Under the pieces are notes generated by a model that saw only the letters and a program-made list of their open reading frames with translations, searched no databases and had not been told where the DNA came from. The position numbers were made by a program, and so were the translations under genes. A stretch of DNA of 64,000 bases from Skermanella sp. TT6 (GTDB taxonomy: Bacteria; Pseudomonadota; Alphaproteobacteria; Azospirillales; Azospirillaceae), in the NCBI RefSeq assembly GCF_016653635.2, contig NZ_CP067420.1, forward strand, positions 2,701,501 to 2,765,500, written 5' to 3'. Numbering within the stretch: position 1 is the stretch's first letter; each line of letters starts with the position of its first letter. Positions 32,919 through 42,569 of this stretch are shown piece by piece.

Positions 32919-32998
32919 ATCGCGTCCAGGAACGCGTCGGAACCCGGCGCATCGGGAACAGGGTGAAGAACTCCGACAGTCCGGCTCCGGCCAAGGCG

Positions 32999-33328
32999 CT
33001 ATTCCCCGGCGGAGGGACTGGCCACGGTCTGGATGACTTCGAAGCCCTCGAACTCGGGATGGCCCAGGTACAGCGGCTTGTTTCCGCCGGCTCCCTTGTG
33101 GGCGTCGCGGAAGGCTTCCGACCGGGTCCAGCCCAGGAAGTGCTCCTCCGACTGCCAGACGGTGTGGGAGCTGTAGAGCCGGTGATCGTCGCGCTGCGGA
33201 CCGCGCAGCATATGGAACTCGACGAATCCGGGAACCTTGTGCAGGTGGCTCTCCCGATTCAGCCAGACCGCCTCGAAATCGGCTTCCGCGCCGGGTACCA
33301 CCTTGAAGCGGTTCATCGCGATGAACAT
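32999..33328 (-). CDS. Antibiotic-biosynthesis-monooxygenase/HmoA-like protein
   Basis: 109 residues from the ATG at 33328, which has GGAGGAG about 10 bases upstream. A dimeric alpha-beta barrel (ABM) domain: MNRFKVVPGAEADFEAVW, PGFVEFHMLRG, and WQSEEHFLGWTRSEAFRDAH, the same layout as HmoA/IsdG heme-degrading enzymes. The key Asn of IsdG is present as MNRF. It may be a heme monooxygenase or a different small quinone/flavin-type ABM enzyme. Confidence 0.8.
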   Translation of the reverse strand: MFIAMNRFKVVPGAEADFEAVWLNRESHLHKVPGFVEFHMLRGPQRDDHRLYSSHTVWQSEEHFLGWTRSEAFRDAHKGAGGNKPLYLGHPEFEGFEVIQTVASPSAGE

Positions 33329-33439
33329 TCCGCTGCTCCTCCTGCCCATGCCCCACGGCGGTCCCCGCCGCGGCTCGTTCGATCCCAGACATGTCGCACC
33401 GGCGGGCCTTCTGGCAAGAGGCAATGAGCGTGTTACCGC

Positions 33440-36400
33440 TCACTCCGCCGGTGCGGGTTGCGCGGCCTCCGGATCGTCCTCCGCCACCTGGCTGCGCTTG
33501 ACCGTCATGAGGGTATACATGGTGGGCACGACGAACAGGGTCAGCAGCGTGCCGAGCGACATGCCGCCGACGATCACCCAGCCGATCTGCTGCCGGCTCT
33601 CGGCTCCCGCACCGGTCGCCAAGGCGAGAGGCAGGGCGCCCAGCACCATGGCGCCCGTGGTCATCAGGATCGGACGCAGGCGAAGCACGGCGGCCTCGAT
33701 CACGGCGTCCAGCTTCTCCCTCCCTTCATCCTGGAGCTGGTTGGCGAACTCGACGATCAGGATGCCATGCTTGGTGATCAGCCCGACCAGGGTCACGAGG
33801 CCGATCTGACTGTAGACGTTCAGCGTTCCGCCGCTCAGGTACAGCGCCAGCAGCGCGCCGGTCATCGACAGGGGGACCGTCAGCATGATCACGAAGGGAT
33901 CGACGAAGCTCTCGAACTGGGCCGCCAGAACCAGGTAGATGAAGCCCAGGGCCAGCACGAAGACGAACAGGAGGCTTGAGCCGGCATCGCGGAACTCGCG
34001 GCTCTGGCCGGCATAATCTACCTGGACGCCCTGCGGCAGCACCTCCTCCGCCGCCTGCTCCATGAAGGCCAGCGCCTCGCCGAGCGACACGCCCGGAGCC
34101 GGGCTGGCGCTGATCGTGGCGGAGCGGAGCTGGTTGAAGCGGTTGAGCTCCTTCGGCGCGACCACCTCCCTCACCTCGACCAGGTTGGAGAGCTGGATCA
34201 TCGCGCCGTCTCCGCCCCGGATATAGATCTGGCCGAGGTTGCCCGGCGTGGCGCGGTCGGCCTCGCCGAGTTGGACATAGACGTCGTACTGCTCGCCGTT
34301 GCGTTCGAACCGGGTGACCTGACGGCCACCCAGAAGGCTTTCCAGCGTCCGGGAGACCACGTCGACCTGGATTCCGGCATCGGCGATCTTGTCCCGGTTG
34401 ACCACGACGTCGAGCTGCGGCTTGTTCAGCTTCAGATCGCTGTCGACGTTGATCAGGCCGGGATATTCCGCGATCCTGTCGAGCATGCGGCTGACATAGC
34501 CATCCAGTTCGGCATAGGTGCCGGATGTCTGGATCACGAACTCCACCGGCTTGCTGCCCCCGCGCTGCCCGAGCGACGGCGGGTTGAGCGCGAACACGTT
34601 GATGCCGGCGATCCTGGACAGCTTCGGTTGAAGCTCGGCCACGATGTCCTGCTGCCTGCGCTCGCGCTCGTCCCAGTCCGTCAGGCGGGCGAACGACAGG
34701 GTGCGGGTCACTTCCGGCACGCCGGAAATCACGATGTAGCTCTGGATCTCGGGGATCCCGGCATAGACCTGTTCGAGTTCCCGGCCGTAGCGGGCATTGA
34801 AGTCGATGGTGGAACCTTCGGGAGCCACGCCCAGGCCCTGGATCACGCCCCGGTCCTCGACCGGCGCGGTTTCCGACTTCAGGGACAGGAACAGCACGAC
34901 GCTTCCTCCCGCGACGCCCAGCGCCAGCAGCACGACGAGCGGCCGTGCCCGCAGGCTGGACCGGAGCAGCCGGTCGTATCCCTTGCCGAGCCCCACGAAG
35001 AACCGCTCCAGCGCGTTGTAGAACCGCCCGTGGCTCTCGTGCCCTTTCAGCAGCTTGGAACACATCATCGGTGTCAGGGTCAGCGCCACGAATCCGGATA
35101 CCAGGACGGCGCCGGCCAGGGTCAACGCGAACTCCAGGAACAGCCGCCCGGTGCGGCCCGGCGCGAAGGCGACCGGGGCGTAGACGGCGGCCAAGGTCAG
35201 GGTCATGGCGACTACGGCGAAGCCGATCTCCCGCGTGCCGACCAGGGCCGCCTGCCTCGGCTTCTTGCCCATCTCGATGTGGCGGTAGACGTTCTCCAGC
35301 ACGACGATCGCGTCGTCCACGACGAGACCGATCGCCAGAACCATAGCCAACAGGGTCAGCGTGTTGATCGTGAAGCCGGCCGCGTACATCAGGGCGAAGG
35401 TGGTGATCAGCGACACCGGGATGGTGACGACGGGGATGATCGTGGCCCTCGCGGTCCGCAGGAAGAACAGGATCACCAGCACGACCAGCACGACGGCTTC
35501 CAGGATCGTGTGGAACACGGCCCGGATCGAGCGATCGATGAAGACCGCGCTGTCGTTGACGATCTCGCCCCGCATGCCTTCCGGCAGGTCTTCCAGAACC
35601 AGGGGCAGGGTCTTCTTCACCGCCTCCGAAACGTCGAGCGGATTGGCCGTGGCCTGCTTGATGATGCCGATCGCGATCGAATTCCGGCCGTTGGATCGGC
35701 TGACCCGGCGCTCGTCGGCCGCGCCCAGTTCCACCCTCGCGACGTCGCGCACGCGGACCGGAAAGCCGTCGGCCAGCTTGACCACGATGCCGCCGAACTG
35801 CTCCGGCTCCACGAGGCCCGTGCGCGACAGCACGGTGAACTCCCTGTCGGTGCTCTCGACCCGGCCGGCCGGAACCTCAATGTTCTGGCCTCGGAGTGCC
35901 GCCTCCACGTCCTGGACCGTCAGGTCGTAACCGGCCAGCCGGGCGCGATCGATCCACAGGCGCATGGCGTAGCGGCGTTCGCCCAGGATCTGGACGTCGG
36001 CGACGCCGGGCAGGTTCTTGAACCGATCGACGATGAAACGGTCGATATGGTCGGTGATCTCCAGTCCCGACAGGCGGTCGCTGGTGAACGGCATCACGAT
36101 GATCGGCTGGGCGTCGGCCTCCACCTTGGAGATGATCGGCTCGTCGATCTCGTCCGGCAGGCGGCCGCGGACGCGGCCGACCCGGTCGCGCACGTCGCTC
36201 GCGGCGACGTCAGGATCGATGTTCTGACGGAACCGCACGGTGATCCGGCTGCTCTCCGGCCTGCTGACGGAGGACAGCACGTCGATGCCCTCGATGCCGG
36301 CGATGGAGCCCTCGAGCACCTGGGTGACCTGGGTCTCGATGATCTCGGCCGAGGCGCCGAGGTAGGTCGTGTTGACAGATACGACCGGTTCGTCGATGTT

Positions 36401-36514
36401 GGGATATTCCCGCACGCTCAGCCGGTCGTAGCTGACCACGCCGAGCAGGATCAGGATCAGGCTCATCACCGTCGCGAAGACCGGACGGCGGATGCAGATG
36501 TCGGAAATCCGCAT
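33440..36514 (-). CDS. RND-family efflux transporter, inner membrane permease
   Basis: 1024 residues, the usual AcrB/MexF-type length, with 12 membrane helices and two large periplasmic loops. MRISDICIRRPVFATVMSL is the standard N-terminus, and GLVVDDAIVVLENVYRHIE carries the paired proton-relay aspartates in helix 4. It exports hydrophobic compounds by proton antiport with the adaptor encoded 4 bp upstream and an outer-membrane TolC partner. No local repressor gene is seen. Substrate not predicted. Confidence 0.95.
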   Translation of the reverse strand: MRISDICIRRPVFATVMSLILILLGVVSYDRLSVREYPNIDEPVVSVNTTYLGASAEIIETQVTQVLEGSIAGIEGIDVLSSVSRPESSRITVRFRQNIDPDVAASDVRDRVGRVRGRLPDEIDEPIISKVEADAQPIIVMPFTSDRLSGLEITDHIDRFIVDRFKNLPGVADVQILGERRYAMRLWIDRARLAGYDLTVQDVEAALRGQNIEVPAGRVESTDREFTVLSRTGLVEPEQFGGIVVKLADGFPVRVRDVARVELGAADERRVSRSNGRNSIAIGIIKQATANPLDVSEAVKKTLPLVLEDLPEGMRGEIVNDSAVFIDRSIRAVFHTILEAVVLVVLVILFFLRTARATIIPVVTIPVSLITTFALMYAAGFTINTLTLLAMVLAIGLVVDDAIVVLENVYRHIEMGKKPRQAALVGTREIGFAVVAMTLTLAAVYAPVAFAPGRTGRLFLEFALTLAGAVLVSGFVALTLTPMMCSKLLKGHESHGRFYNALERFFVGLGKGYDRLLRSSLRARPLVVLLALGVAGGSVVLFLSLKSETAPVEDRGVIQGLGVAPEGSTIDFNARYGRELEQVYAGIPEIQSYIVISGVPEVTRTLSFARLTDWDERERRQQDIVAELQPKLSRIAGINVFALNPPSLGQRGGSKPVEFVIQTSGTYAELDGYVSRMLDRIAEYPGLINVDSDLKLNKPQLDVVVNRDKIADAGIQVDVVSRTLESLLGGRQVTRFERNGEQYDVYVQLGEADRATPGNLGQIYIRGGDGAMIQLSNLVEVREVVAPKELNRFNQLRSATISASPAPGVSLGEALAFMEQAAEEVLPQGVQVDYAGQSREFRDAGSSLLFVFVLALGFIYLVLAAQFESFVDPFVIMLTVPLSMTGALLALYLSGGTLNVYSQIGLVTLVGLITKHGILIVEFANQLQDEGREKLDAVIEAAVLRLRPILMTTGAMVLGALPLALATGAGAESRQQIGWVIVGGMSLGTLLTLFVVPTMYTLMTVKRSQVAEDDPEAAQPAPAE

Positions 36515-36518
36515 GGCT

Positions 36519-37613
36519 TCAGACGCCCGACGCGCGGTTCACCACCTCGACCGCGGCGCCTGGACGGACCCGCTGCTGCCCCACGGTCACCACCACGTCG
36601 CCCGGCGACAGCCCCTCGACGATCTCGACCTCGCCGGCCCGGCGCTGACCCAGCTTGACCTCGGCCCAGGCCGCCTTGCCGTCCACGATCCTGAAGACGT
36701 AGCGGCCGTTCCCTTCCGGCACGACCGCAGACTCGGGAATCAGGATGGCGTTGTCCCGGCTGGATGCGGCGATGCCGACGCGGGCGAACAGCCCGGGCCG
36801 AAGCACCTGGCCGGAGTTCTCCACCTCCGCCCGGATCTTCAGGGCCCGCCCGTTCACGTCGAGCTGAGGGTCGAGCGCGTAGATCTCCCCCTCGAAGGAG
36901 CGGCCGGGCAGCGCGTCGGTCCGCAAGCTGATCCTTTGCCCGACCCGGATGCTGGACAGAAGCGTTTCCGGCACCCGGAAGTCGACCTTGAGCGGGTCGA
37001 TCGACTGAAGCGTGACCAGGGTATCGCCGCGGCTCACGAACTCTCCCTTGCTCACCGTGCGGAGGCCGAGAATCCCGTCGAACGGCGCCCGGAGCACCGT
37101 CTTGTCCAGTTGGGTCTGGGCCAGCTGCACCGTGGCCCTGGCCGACTGAAGAGCGGCGAAAGCCTCGTCGCGCGTGCGTTGGGTGCCCGAGCGCTGCCGC
37201 AGCAGCGTGTCGGCCCGTTCGAAGTTCGCCTCCGCCAGGACCAGTTCGGCGCGGGCCTTGGCCAGTTCCGCCTTGAGGATCGAATCGTCGAGGCGGGCCA
37301 GTACCCGGCCGGCCTCGACGGGCGTACCCTCGCGGAACAGGATTTCCGCCAGGGTTCCCTCGATCTCGGGCGCCAGGGAAACGAACTCCGCCGGCTCCAG
37401 GGTGCCGACCGCCTCGATCACGGTCGTAACCCGGTCGACCTTGACCGGTGCTGCCTCCACGGCGGGGGCCGGTGCCGGACGCCATTCCTGCGCCTGCCCC
37501 TGGGCGCGAGCGCCGTTGGAATGCCAATAGCCGGCGCCGACCACCGCCACGATGACGGCAAGCGCGACGGCCGCGAGACCAGCCATCTTCATCGAAGGAT
37601 CAACCTCTGTCAT
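36519..37613 (-). CDS. RND efflux periplasmic adaptor (membrane fusion protein)
   Basis: About 364 residues from the ATG at 37613; ATG 37592 (MKMAGLAAVAL) is an alternative with GAGG upstream. A signal/anchor helix is followed by a lipoyl/barrel-sandwich hybrid with coiled coil (TVIEAVGTLEPAEFVSLAPEI, LARLDDSILKAELAKARAEL, VLRAPFDGILGLR), typical of AcrA/MexE-like adaptors. It forms a pump with the permease just downstream and probably a TolC-type channel. Confidence 0.92.
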   Translation of the reverse strand: MTEVDPSMKMAGLAAVALAVIVAVVGAGYWHSNGARAQGQAQEWRPAPAPAVEAAPVKVDRVTTVIEAVGTLEPAEFVSLAPEIEGTLAEILFREGTPVEAGRVLARLDDSILKAELAKARAELVLAEANFERADTLLRQRSGTQRTRDEAFAALQSARATVQLAQTQLDKTVLRAPFDGILGLRTVSKGEFVSRGDTLVTLQSIDPLKVDFRVPETLLSSIRVGQRISLRTDALPGRSFEGEIYALDPQLDVNGRALKIRAEVENSGQVLRPGLFARVGIAASSRDNAILIPESAVVPEGNGRYVFRIVDGKAAWAEVKLGQRRAGEVEIVEGLSPGDVVVTVGQQRVRPGAAVEVVNRASGV

Positions 37614-37805
37614 CAACAGTCGAATGGGCTCGACGCCGTTCCCGTCGCGAGCAGCGGCACCATTAGACGAAACGTTGATTACTGGAGTATGTCTGGCAAG
37701 CACCCTGATGTAACAAACTGTTACCGGGACGCAAAAAAGTACCCGGACAGTCTGGCGACGGTCCGGGGCGGAAAGTTGCGGTTGCTGGAGGTTACCGGGC
37801 GGCGG

Positions 37806-38804
37806 CTAGGGCTTCACGACCACCCCCCAGGGTGCGCGGCCGACCGGGATCGACTTTATGACCCTGCTGTTCTCGACATCGATGACGCTGATGTCGCTGC
37901 TGACGCCGTTGGTGGAATAGAGACGCTTTTCGTCGGGCGACAGCGCGAGGTTCCAGACGCGCTGGCCGACCAGATGGTACTTTCGCACCTCGTAGGTCGC
38001 GGGATCGACTTCGGCCACGCGGTTGCTGGGCCCCAAGGCGACGAAGGCACGCTTCATGTCCTTCGTGATCTGGATGCCGACGGGCTGGATGGCCTCCTTC
38101 GACACGCCGCTGACGGCGAACTCGATCTTCTTGACCGGCTGACGGGTCGCGGAGTCGATCACGCTGACGGTACCGCCGATCTCGGCGGACACCCACACAT
38201 GCTTGCCGTCGGAGGTGAACTCGGCCACGCGGGGACGGCTGTCGACCAGCACGTTCGCGACGATCTCCTTCGTGGAGGTGTCTATGAAATGGGCCATGTT
38301 GGTGGTTTCGGACGTATTGACCAGCAGCTTGCCGTCCGGGCTGATACCCATCCCCTCCGGCTCGACGCCGACCTGGATCTCGGCCAGGATCTTGCGCTCC
38401 TTCGTATCCACGACGGAGACCATGTTGTCGTCCTCGTTCGCGACGTACAGCACGTTCTCGGTCGGGTGATGGACGAACAACTCCGGATCCGGGCCCGACG
38501 GCAGCCGGCTGACCACCTTGTTGGTGGACAGGTCGATCACGTCTATCCGGTTCTCGTCACCGATACAGACGTAGAGCTGCGTCATGTCGTGGTTGAAGGT
38601 GATCCCCCGCGGCCGACGACCGACGCGGATCGTTTCCGTGACAGTCAGCGTATCGCCGTCCACGACCGAAATGGTGTTATCCTTTTCGTTGGAGACGTAG
38701 ATCGTATCGGCCATGGCCGGCAAGGATGAGGCGATCGCCAGGACGCTGCCCAGCACAATACTCTTCAGTGTGTCAATGGGAACCACCATGTGACGTTTCC
38801 TCAT
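37806..38804 (-). CDS. YVTN beta-propeller protein, PQQ-dependent-catabolism type
   Basis: About 332 residues with a signal peptide (IVLGSVLAIASSLPAMA) and repeated YVSNEKDNTISVVDGDT-like propeller blades (seven). RGITFNHDMTQLYVCIGDENR and GRAPWGVVVKP match the beta-propeller proteins found with PQQ-dependent alcohol oxidation (TIGR03866-like). It is secreted to the periplasm. An ATG at 38789 is an alternative start with a better ribosome-binding site. A PQQ dehydrogenase is not in the window. Confidence 0.85.
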   Translation of the reverse strand: MRKRHMVVPIDTLKSIVLGSVLAIASSLPAMADTIYVSNEKDNTISVVDGDTLTVTETIRVGRRPRGITFNHDMTQLYVCIGDENRIDVIDLSTNKVVSRLPSGPDPELFVHHPTENVLYVANEDDNMVSVVDTKERKILAEIQVGVEPEGMGISPDGKLLVNTSETTNMAHFIDTSTKEIVANVLVDSRPRVAEFTSDGKHVWVSAEIGGTVSVIDSATRQPVKKIEFAVSGVSKEAIQPVGIQITKDMKRAFVALGPSNRVAEVDPATYEVRKYHLVGQRVWNLALSPDEKRLYSTNGVSSDISVIDVENSRVIKSIPVGRAPWGVVVKP

Positions 38805-38965
38805 GTTTATCGCTCTTCTTTTCCGGGCATATTCTCTTAAAGTATGCGAGACTACGCAACATGTTTTCATTCCAACAATCTATATTCATATTATATATGC
38901 TCCAGCATTCCGAGTTTTCCCGGATGTAATTGCCGAATCTTCCCGATTCTCGTTTTCGGGACGGG

Positions 38966-39595
38966 TCAGGGCGATACGCGATGTTCGACGGCGATGCGAA
39001 TCAGCTCGCGTATGCTGCGGGCGCCCAGCTTGGTCTTTATGGTCGTGCAGGTATTGCTCACCGTCTTGTAGCTGACACCCAGGCGGTCGGCGATTTCGGC
39101 TATGGCATTCCCCTGCCCCAGCTCCGCCAGGACGCGGAGCTCCCGGGCAGTCAATCCCTGCAATGGGCTACGGTTCGGTGCGAAACTCATCACGGCGACT
39201 TCGCGCGCCATGTCGCGGCTCAGATAGATGCCGCCGGCCAGCACCGTCTCGACCGCGGCGACGAGTTCCTCCGGCGCATCGTTCTTGGTGACGTAGCCGC
39301 GGGCCCCCGCCTCCAGCGCGCGCGCCGCGAAGACGGGGTCGTCATGCATGCTGAAAACCAGGACGCGGATATCGGGAACGGCCCGGCGCAACCGGTCCAA
39401 GAGCTCCAGGCCGCCGATGTCCGGCAAGCCCAGGTCGAGGACGACGGCGTCGGGCGGCTCGCTCTCGCAGAGTTCCAGCGCCCGGCTTCCGGTATCGGCT
39501 TCCATGATCTCGTAGGGACCGGCGGACGCCAGAAGCCGGCGGCAGCCGGTCCGGACCACGGGATGATCGTCCACCAGCAGCAGTCTGTCAGGCAT
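38966..39595 (-). CDS. NarL/FixJ-family response regulator (MoxX-like)
   Basis: About 209 residues from the ATG at 39595 (an ATG at 39616 is also open). A receiver domain (D9/D10, phospho-acceptor D54 in VVLDLGLPD, K in YVTKND) and a C-terminal LuxR-type HTH (LTARELRVLAELGQGNAIAEIA). It partners the histidine kinase, whose stop codon overlaps its start (39588-39595). Relatives such as MxaX/MoxX control PQQ-linked methanol or alcohol oxidation, and the beta-propeller gene downstream fits. Confidence 0.88.
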   Translation of the reverse strand: MPDRLLLVDDHPVVRTGCRRLLASAGPYEIMEADTGSRALELCESEPPDAVVLDLGLPDIGGLELLDRLRRAVPDIRVLVFSMHDDPVFAARALEAGARGYVTKNDAPEELVAAVETVLAGGIYLSRDMAREVAVMSFAPNRSPLQGLTARELRVLAELGQGNAIAEIADRLGVSYKTVSNTCTTIKTKLGARSIRELIRIAVEHRVSP

Positions 39596-40985
39596 TCCGG
39601 CGGGCGGTGCCGTCATCCTCTTTCTCCTCTGACGCCGGGTCGCAGCCCGGGACGAACGGGATCCTTCCCTGGACCGTTACGCCACCCCCGGGTGGCGACA
39701 GGATGGCGATGGAACCGCCCAGCGCCCTCACCTGGTCGGACATGGCATGGATGCCGATACCCGCGCGGCCGTCCGAAGCGATCCCCCGGCCATCGTCCTG
39801 AACGCTGAACCCGACCGCGGCACCGGCGTCCGTTTCCGGCGCGCAACGGAGCTCTACCTCCACCCGCGTGGCGCCGGCGTGTCGGGCCGCGTTCATCAGG
39901 CTCTCCTGGACGACACGATAGAGGGTCACCGACGCGGTGTCGTCAAGCCGGTCGATCGTGCGGGCGACATCTTCGGGCAGGCGGAGGCGCCAATCGATGC
40001 CCGGCTCGTTGACCTTCCAGCGCTTGACCGTTTCCGCGAGCACTGACGAGAGCGGCAGATGCTCCAGCGCCATGGGCCGCAGCCGGTCGAGCAGACGCCG
40101 GCTCATGCGCTGAACCGTATCGGCGAGGTCGAGCACGGCGTCGCACCGCTCGGTGACGGCGCGGCCGGCGCCGTCGGGCAGCGTCCGCGCGACCTGCGCC
40201 AGCGACCGGGTCTCGACCCGGATGCCGAACAGGCAGGGTCCCAGTTCGTCGTGGATCTCGCCCGCGATCTGACGCCGCTCCGCCTCCTGGACCTCGATCA
40301 GCTTGCGGCCGAGTTCCCGATTTCGGTCCTCCGCCCGGCGGAGTTCCTGCGCCAGGGTATTGATCGTGTCGCCGATGCGCCGGAGTTCGTGGACTCGGAT
40401 CGGCTCGAGACGAACCTGGTACTCGTGGCGGCCCAGCCGCTCCAGGGCGCCGGACAGCTGCGTGAGTGGCCGCAGCGCCCTGTCTATGGCGATCCAGGAG
40501 AGGATTATCGCCGCGACCGAGACCGCCGCCAGGATCAGCGCCAGGTTGGACAGGTCCGACCAGACCTCCGCGATCTCGTCCTCCGGCGCGGCCACGACGA
40601 GGACGCGCGCGGGCGCCCCGTTCGACAGGCGCATCCTGATCTCCTGCTGCCGATGGTCCGGACCGATCAGCCGGTAGAACCAATCCGGAACACGGGTCGT
40701 CACCAGCGCCGGCAGGGCGGTCGCGGCACCGTCTGCGGCGATCGCGATACGGACATGCCTGAGCGGAAGCATCGCCAGTGCGGAGCTGATGGCGTCCGCC
40801 GCCGACCTGGGATCGGGAGCCCCCGCCAATGTCCGGATCACCAGCGTCGTCGCCAGTTCCATGCTGGCTTCCACCTCCGTTTCGACCGCTGTCCTGGCGT
40901 TGACCACGACTGCGACGCCGGCCACCAGCACCGCCAAGGCAAGCACGGAGGAGAACAGCAGCACGAAGCGGAACTTGAACGACAC
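39588..40985 (-). CDS. Sensor histidine kinase, MoxY-like
   Basis: About 465 residues from a GTG at 40985 with AGGAG upstream; other starts in the frame have no site. Two membrane helices flank a periplasmic sensor (LapD/MoxY_N type, residues about 35-145), followed by HAMP (LRPLTQLSGALERL), a HisKA_3 dimerisation domain with phospho-His H245 (GEIHDELGPCLFG) and an HATPase_c domain (NAARHAG, DDGRGI, GIGIHAM). It is the NarX/MoxY class of kinases acting with NarL-type regulators. It is coupled to the response regulator by overlap. Confidence 0.88.
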   Translation of the reverse strand: MSFKFRFVLLFSSVLALAVLVAGVAVVVNARTAVETEVEASMELATTLVIRTLAGAPDPRSAADAISSALAMLPLRHVRIAIAADGAATALPALVTTRVPDWFYRLIGPDHRQQEIRMRLSNGAPARVLVVAAPEDEIAEVWSDLSNLALILAAVSVAAIILSWIAIDRALRPLTQLSGALERLGRHEYQVRLEPIRVHELRRIGDTINTLAQELRRAEDRNRELGRKLIEVQEAERRQIAGEIHDELGPCLFGIRVETRSLAQVARTLPDGAGRAVTERCDAVLDLADTVQRMSRRLLDRLRPMALEHLPLSSVLAETVKRWKVNEPGIDWRLRLPEDVARTIDRLDDTASVTLYRVVQESLMNAARHAGATRVEVELRCAPETDAGAAVGFSVQDDGRGIASDGRAGIGIHAMSDQVRALGGSIAILSPPGGGVTVQGRIPFVPGCDPASEEKEDDGTARRNA

Positions 40986-41109
40986 GTCGGCATCTCCTGG
41001 AGCACCGGACCGCCTGCGGGAGCCTGCCCGCAATACGGTCCGGGGGCGCGGACAGGATGTCCGCGCCCCCGGAGATCAGATTGCCTCAGCCTTCACGAGG
41101 GAGGAAGCG

Positions 41110-41706
41110 TCAGAACTCCTCATCGCCCCCGAAGAAATCGCCGCCGTCGTCGGCCGGGAGATCCTCCGGGACCTGATCCTCGACCGCGCCGACCGCGTCC
41201 TCGGCCATGGCTTCGCCCGACGAGAACATGCTGCCGAGAGCGTTGCCGATCAGCATACCGCCAGCGACGCCCATGGCCGTTTGCATGGCGCCCGCCATGA
41301 AGCCGCCGCCCTGGCGCTGCTGGGTTTGCGGATTGGCATAGGCCGCCACGCGCGGGTCACCGGGAGGGGCCGCCTGCCGCTGGTTACCCCAGGGCGAGTT
41401 GGACGGCGGCGCGGGCTGGCGCTGCTGGGAACCGCCGCCGAACAGGCTGCCGAACAGCCCCCCGCCGCCCGACACGGGGCGCGACTGCAGTTCCTGCTCC
41501 AACTGCTGGATGCGGGCCTGGGAAGCGGCCAGTGCCTGCTCCTGGATGACGATCGCTTGCGCCATCAGGTAGGGGGCCGCCGGCTGCCGGGTCACCTGTT
41601 CACGGATGAAACCCTCCGCCTGAGCGTCGCGCGGGCCGGACTGGGCCTCCGCCTGGCGCAGCTTGCCGAAGAGTTCCTCGATGATCTGGCGTTCGTTGTG
41701 GTCCAT
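41110..41706 (-). CDS. DUF2076 family protein
   Basis: 198 residues. N-terminal MDHNERQIIEELFGKLRQAE, a central Gln/Pro-rich low-complexity part, then GGFMAGAMQTAMGVAGGMLIGNALGSMF and an acidic tail (DDGGDFFGGDEEF) match the periplasmic/ABC-ligand-annotated DUF2076 proteins. Function unknown. It follows the Bax-inhibitor-1 gene on the same strand. Confidence 0.82.
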   Translation of the reverse strand: MDHNERQIIEELFGKLRQAEAQSGPRDAQAEGFIREQVTRQPAAPYLMAQAIVIQEQALAASQARIQQLEQELQSRPVSGGGGLFGSLFGGGSQQRQPAPPSNSPWGNQRQAAPPGDPRVAAYANPQTQQRQGGGFMAGAMQTAMGVAGGMLIGNALGSMFSSGEAMAEDAVGAVEDQVPEDLPADDGGDFFGGDEEF

Positions 41707-41770
41707 GGTTGTCCCGCTGTGATTGTTCTATGTCGTGTGGCGTTGGGGCGAAGGATCGGGTTCCGCCCGG

Positions 41771-42508
41771 TTACTCCTCGCGCTGCCCGGTGAGCTGGAG
41801 CAGCATCTGGAAGAGGTTGATGAAGTTCAGGTAGAGGCTGAGGGCGCCCATCACGGCGAGCTTCGTGTTCGTGTCGTGGCCGTAATGCTCGGCGTAGCTC
41901 TCCTTGATGTTCTGGGTGTCGTAGGCGGTCAGGCCGGTGAAGACCACGACGCCGATCACCGAGATGGCGAACTGCAGCGCGCTCGATCCCAGGAAGATGT
42001 TGACGATGCTGGCGATCACGATGCCGATCAGGCCCATGATGAGGAACGATCCCATCTTCGACAGGTCGGTCTTGGTCGTGTAGCCCCACAGGCTGGTCGC
42101 CGCGAACATCGCCGAGGTGATGAAGAAGACGCGGGCGACGCTGGCCCCGGTGAAGACCAGGAAGATCGACGCCATCGACACGCCCATGACGGCGCAGAAA
42201 GCCCAGAAAGTCATCTGGAGCGCCGACGAGGACATCCGGTCGAAACGCCAGGACAGCACGAAGATGAAGGCGAGCGGCGCCAGCATCACCACCCATTTCA
42301 GCGGCGTGGTGAAGATCGGCACGTAGAGCGCCGGCGTGCTCGCGACGAAGGCGGCGATCAGGCCGGTGATGGCCAGACCGAGCACCATGAAATTGTACAC
42401 CCGCAGCATATGCTTGCGCAGGCCCTCGTCGAAGGCGCCCTGATCGACGGCACGGCCGAACGCGCCCGGCTGGTTGGGCGGCTGCCGGTTCGGATACTGG
42501 TTGAACAT
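41771..42508 (-). CDS. Bax inhibitor-1/YccA family membrane protein
   Basis: 245 residues, seven hydrophobic segments, with an N-terminal cytoplasmic NQYPNRQPPNQPG region, LRKHMLRVYNFMVLGLAITGLIAA and the C-terminal FTGLTAYDTQNIKESY acid-pair region of the TMBIM/YccA family. These are pH-sensitive calcium-leak channels or FtsH modulators in bacteria. The function here is unproven. Confidence 0.92.
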   Translation of the reverse strand: MFNQYPNRQPPNQPGAFGRAVDQGAFDEGLRKHMLRVYNFMVLGLAITGLIAAFVASTPALYVPIFTTPLKWVVMLAPLAFIFVLSWRFDRMSSSALQMTFWAFCAVMGVSMASIFLVFTGASVARVFFITSAMFAATSLWGYTTKTDLSKMGSFLIMGLIGIVIASIVNIFLGSSALQFAISVIGVVVFTGLTAYDTQNIKESYAEHYGHDTNTKLAVMGALSLYLNFINLFQMLLQLTGQREE

Positions 42509-42569
42509 GGTTGCTCCCTGATCCTGGTTGTCTCAACAGGTTGATCGATGCTTGGTCACAGGTCGGAAA

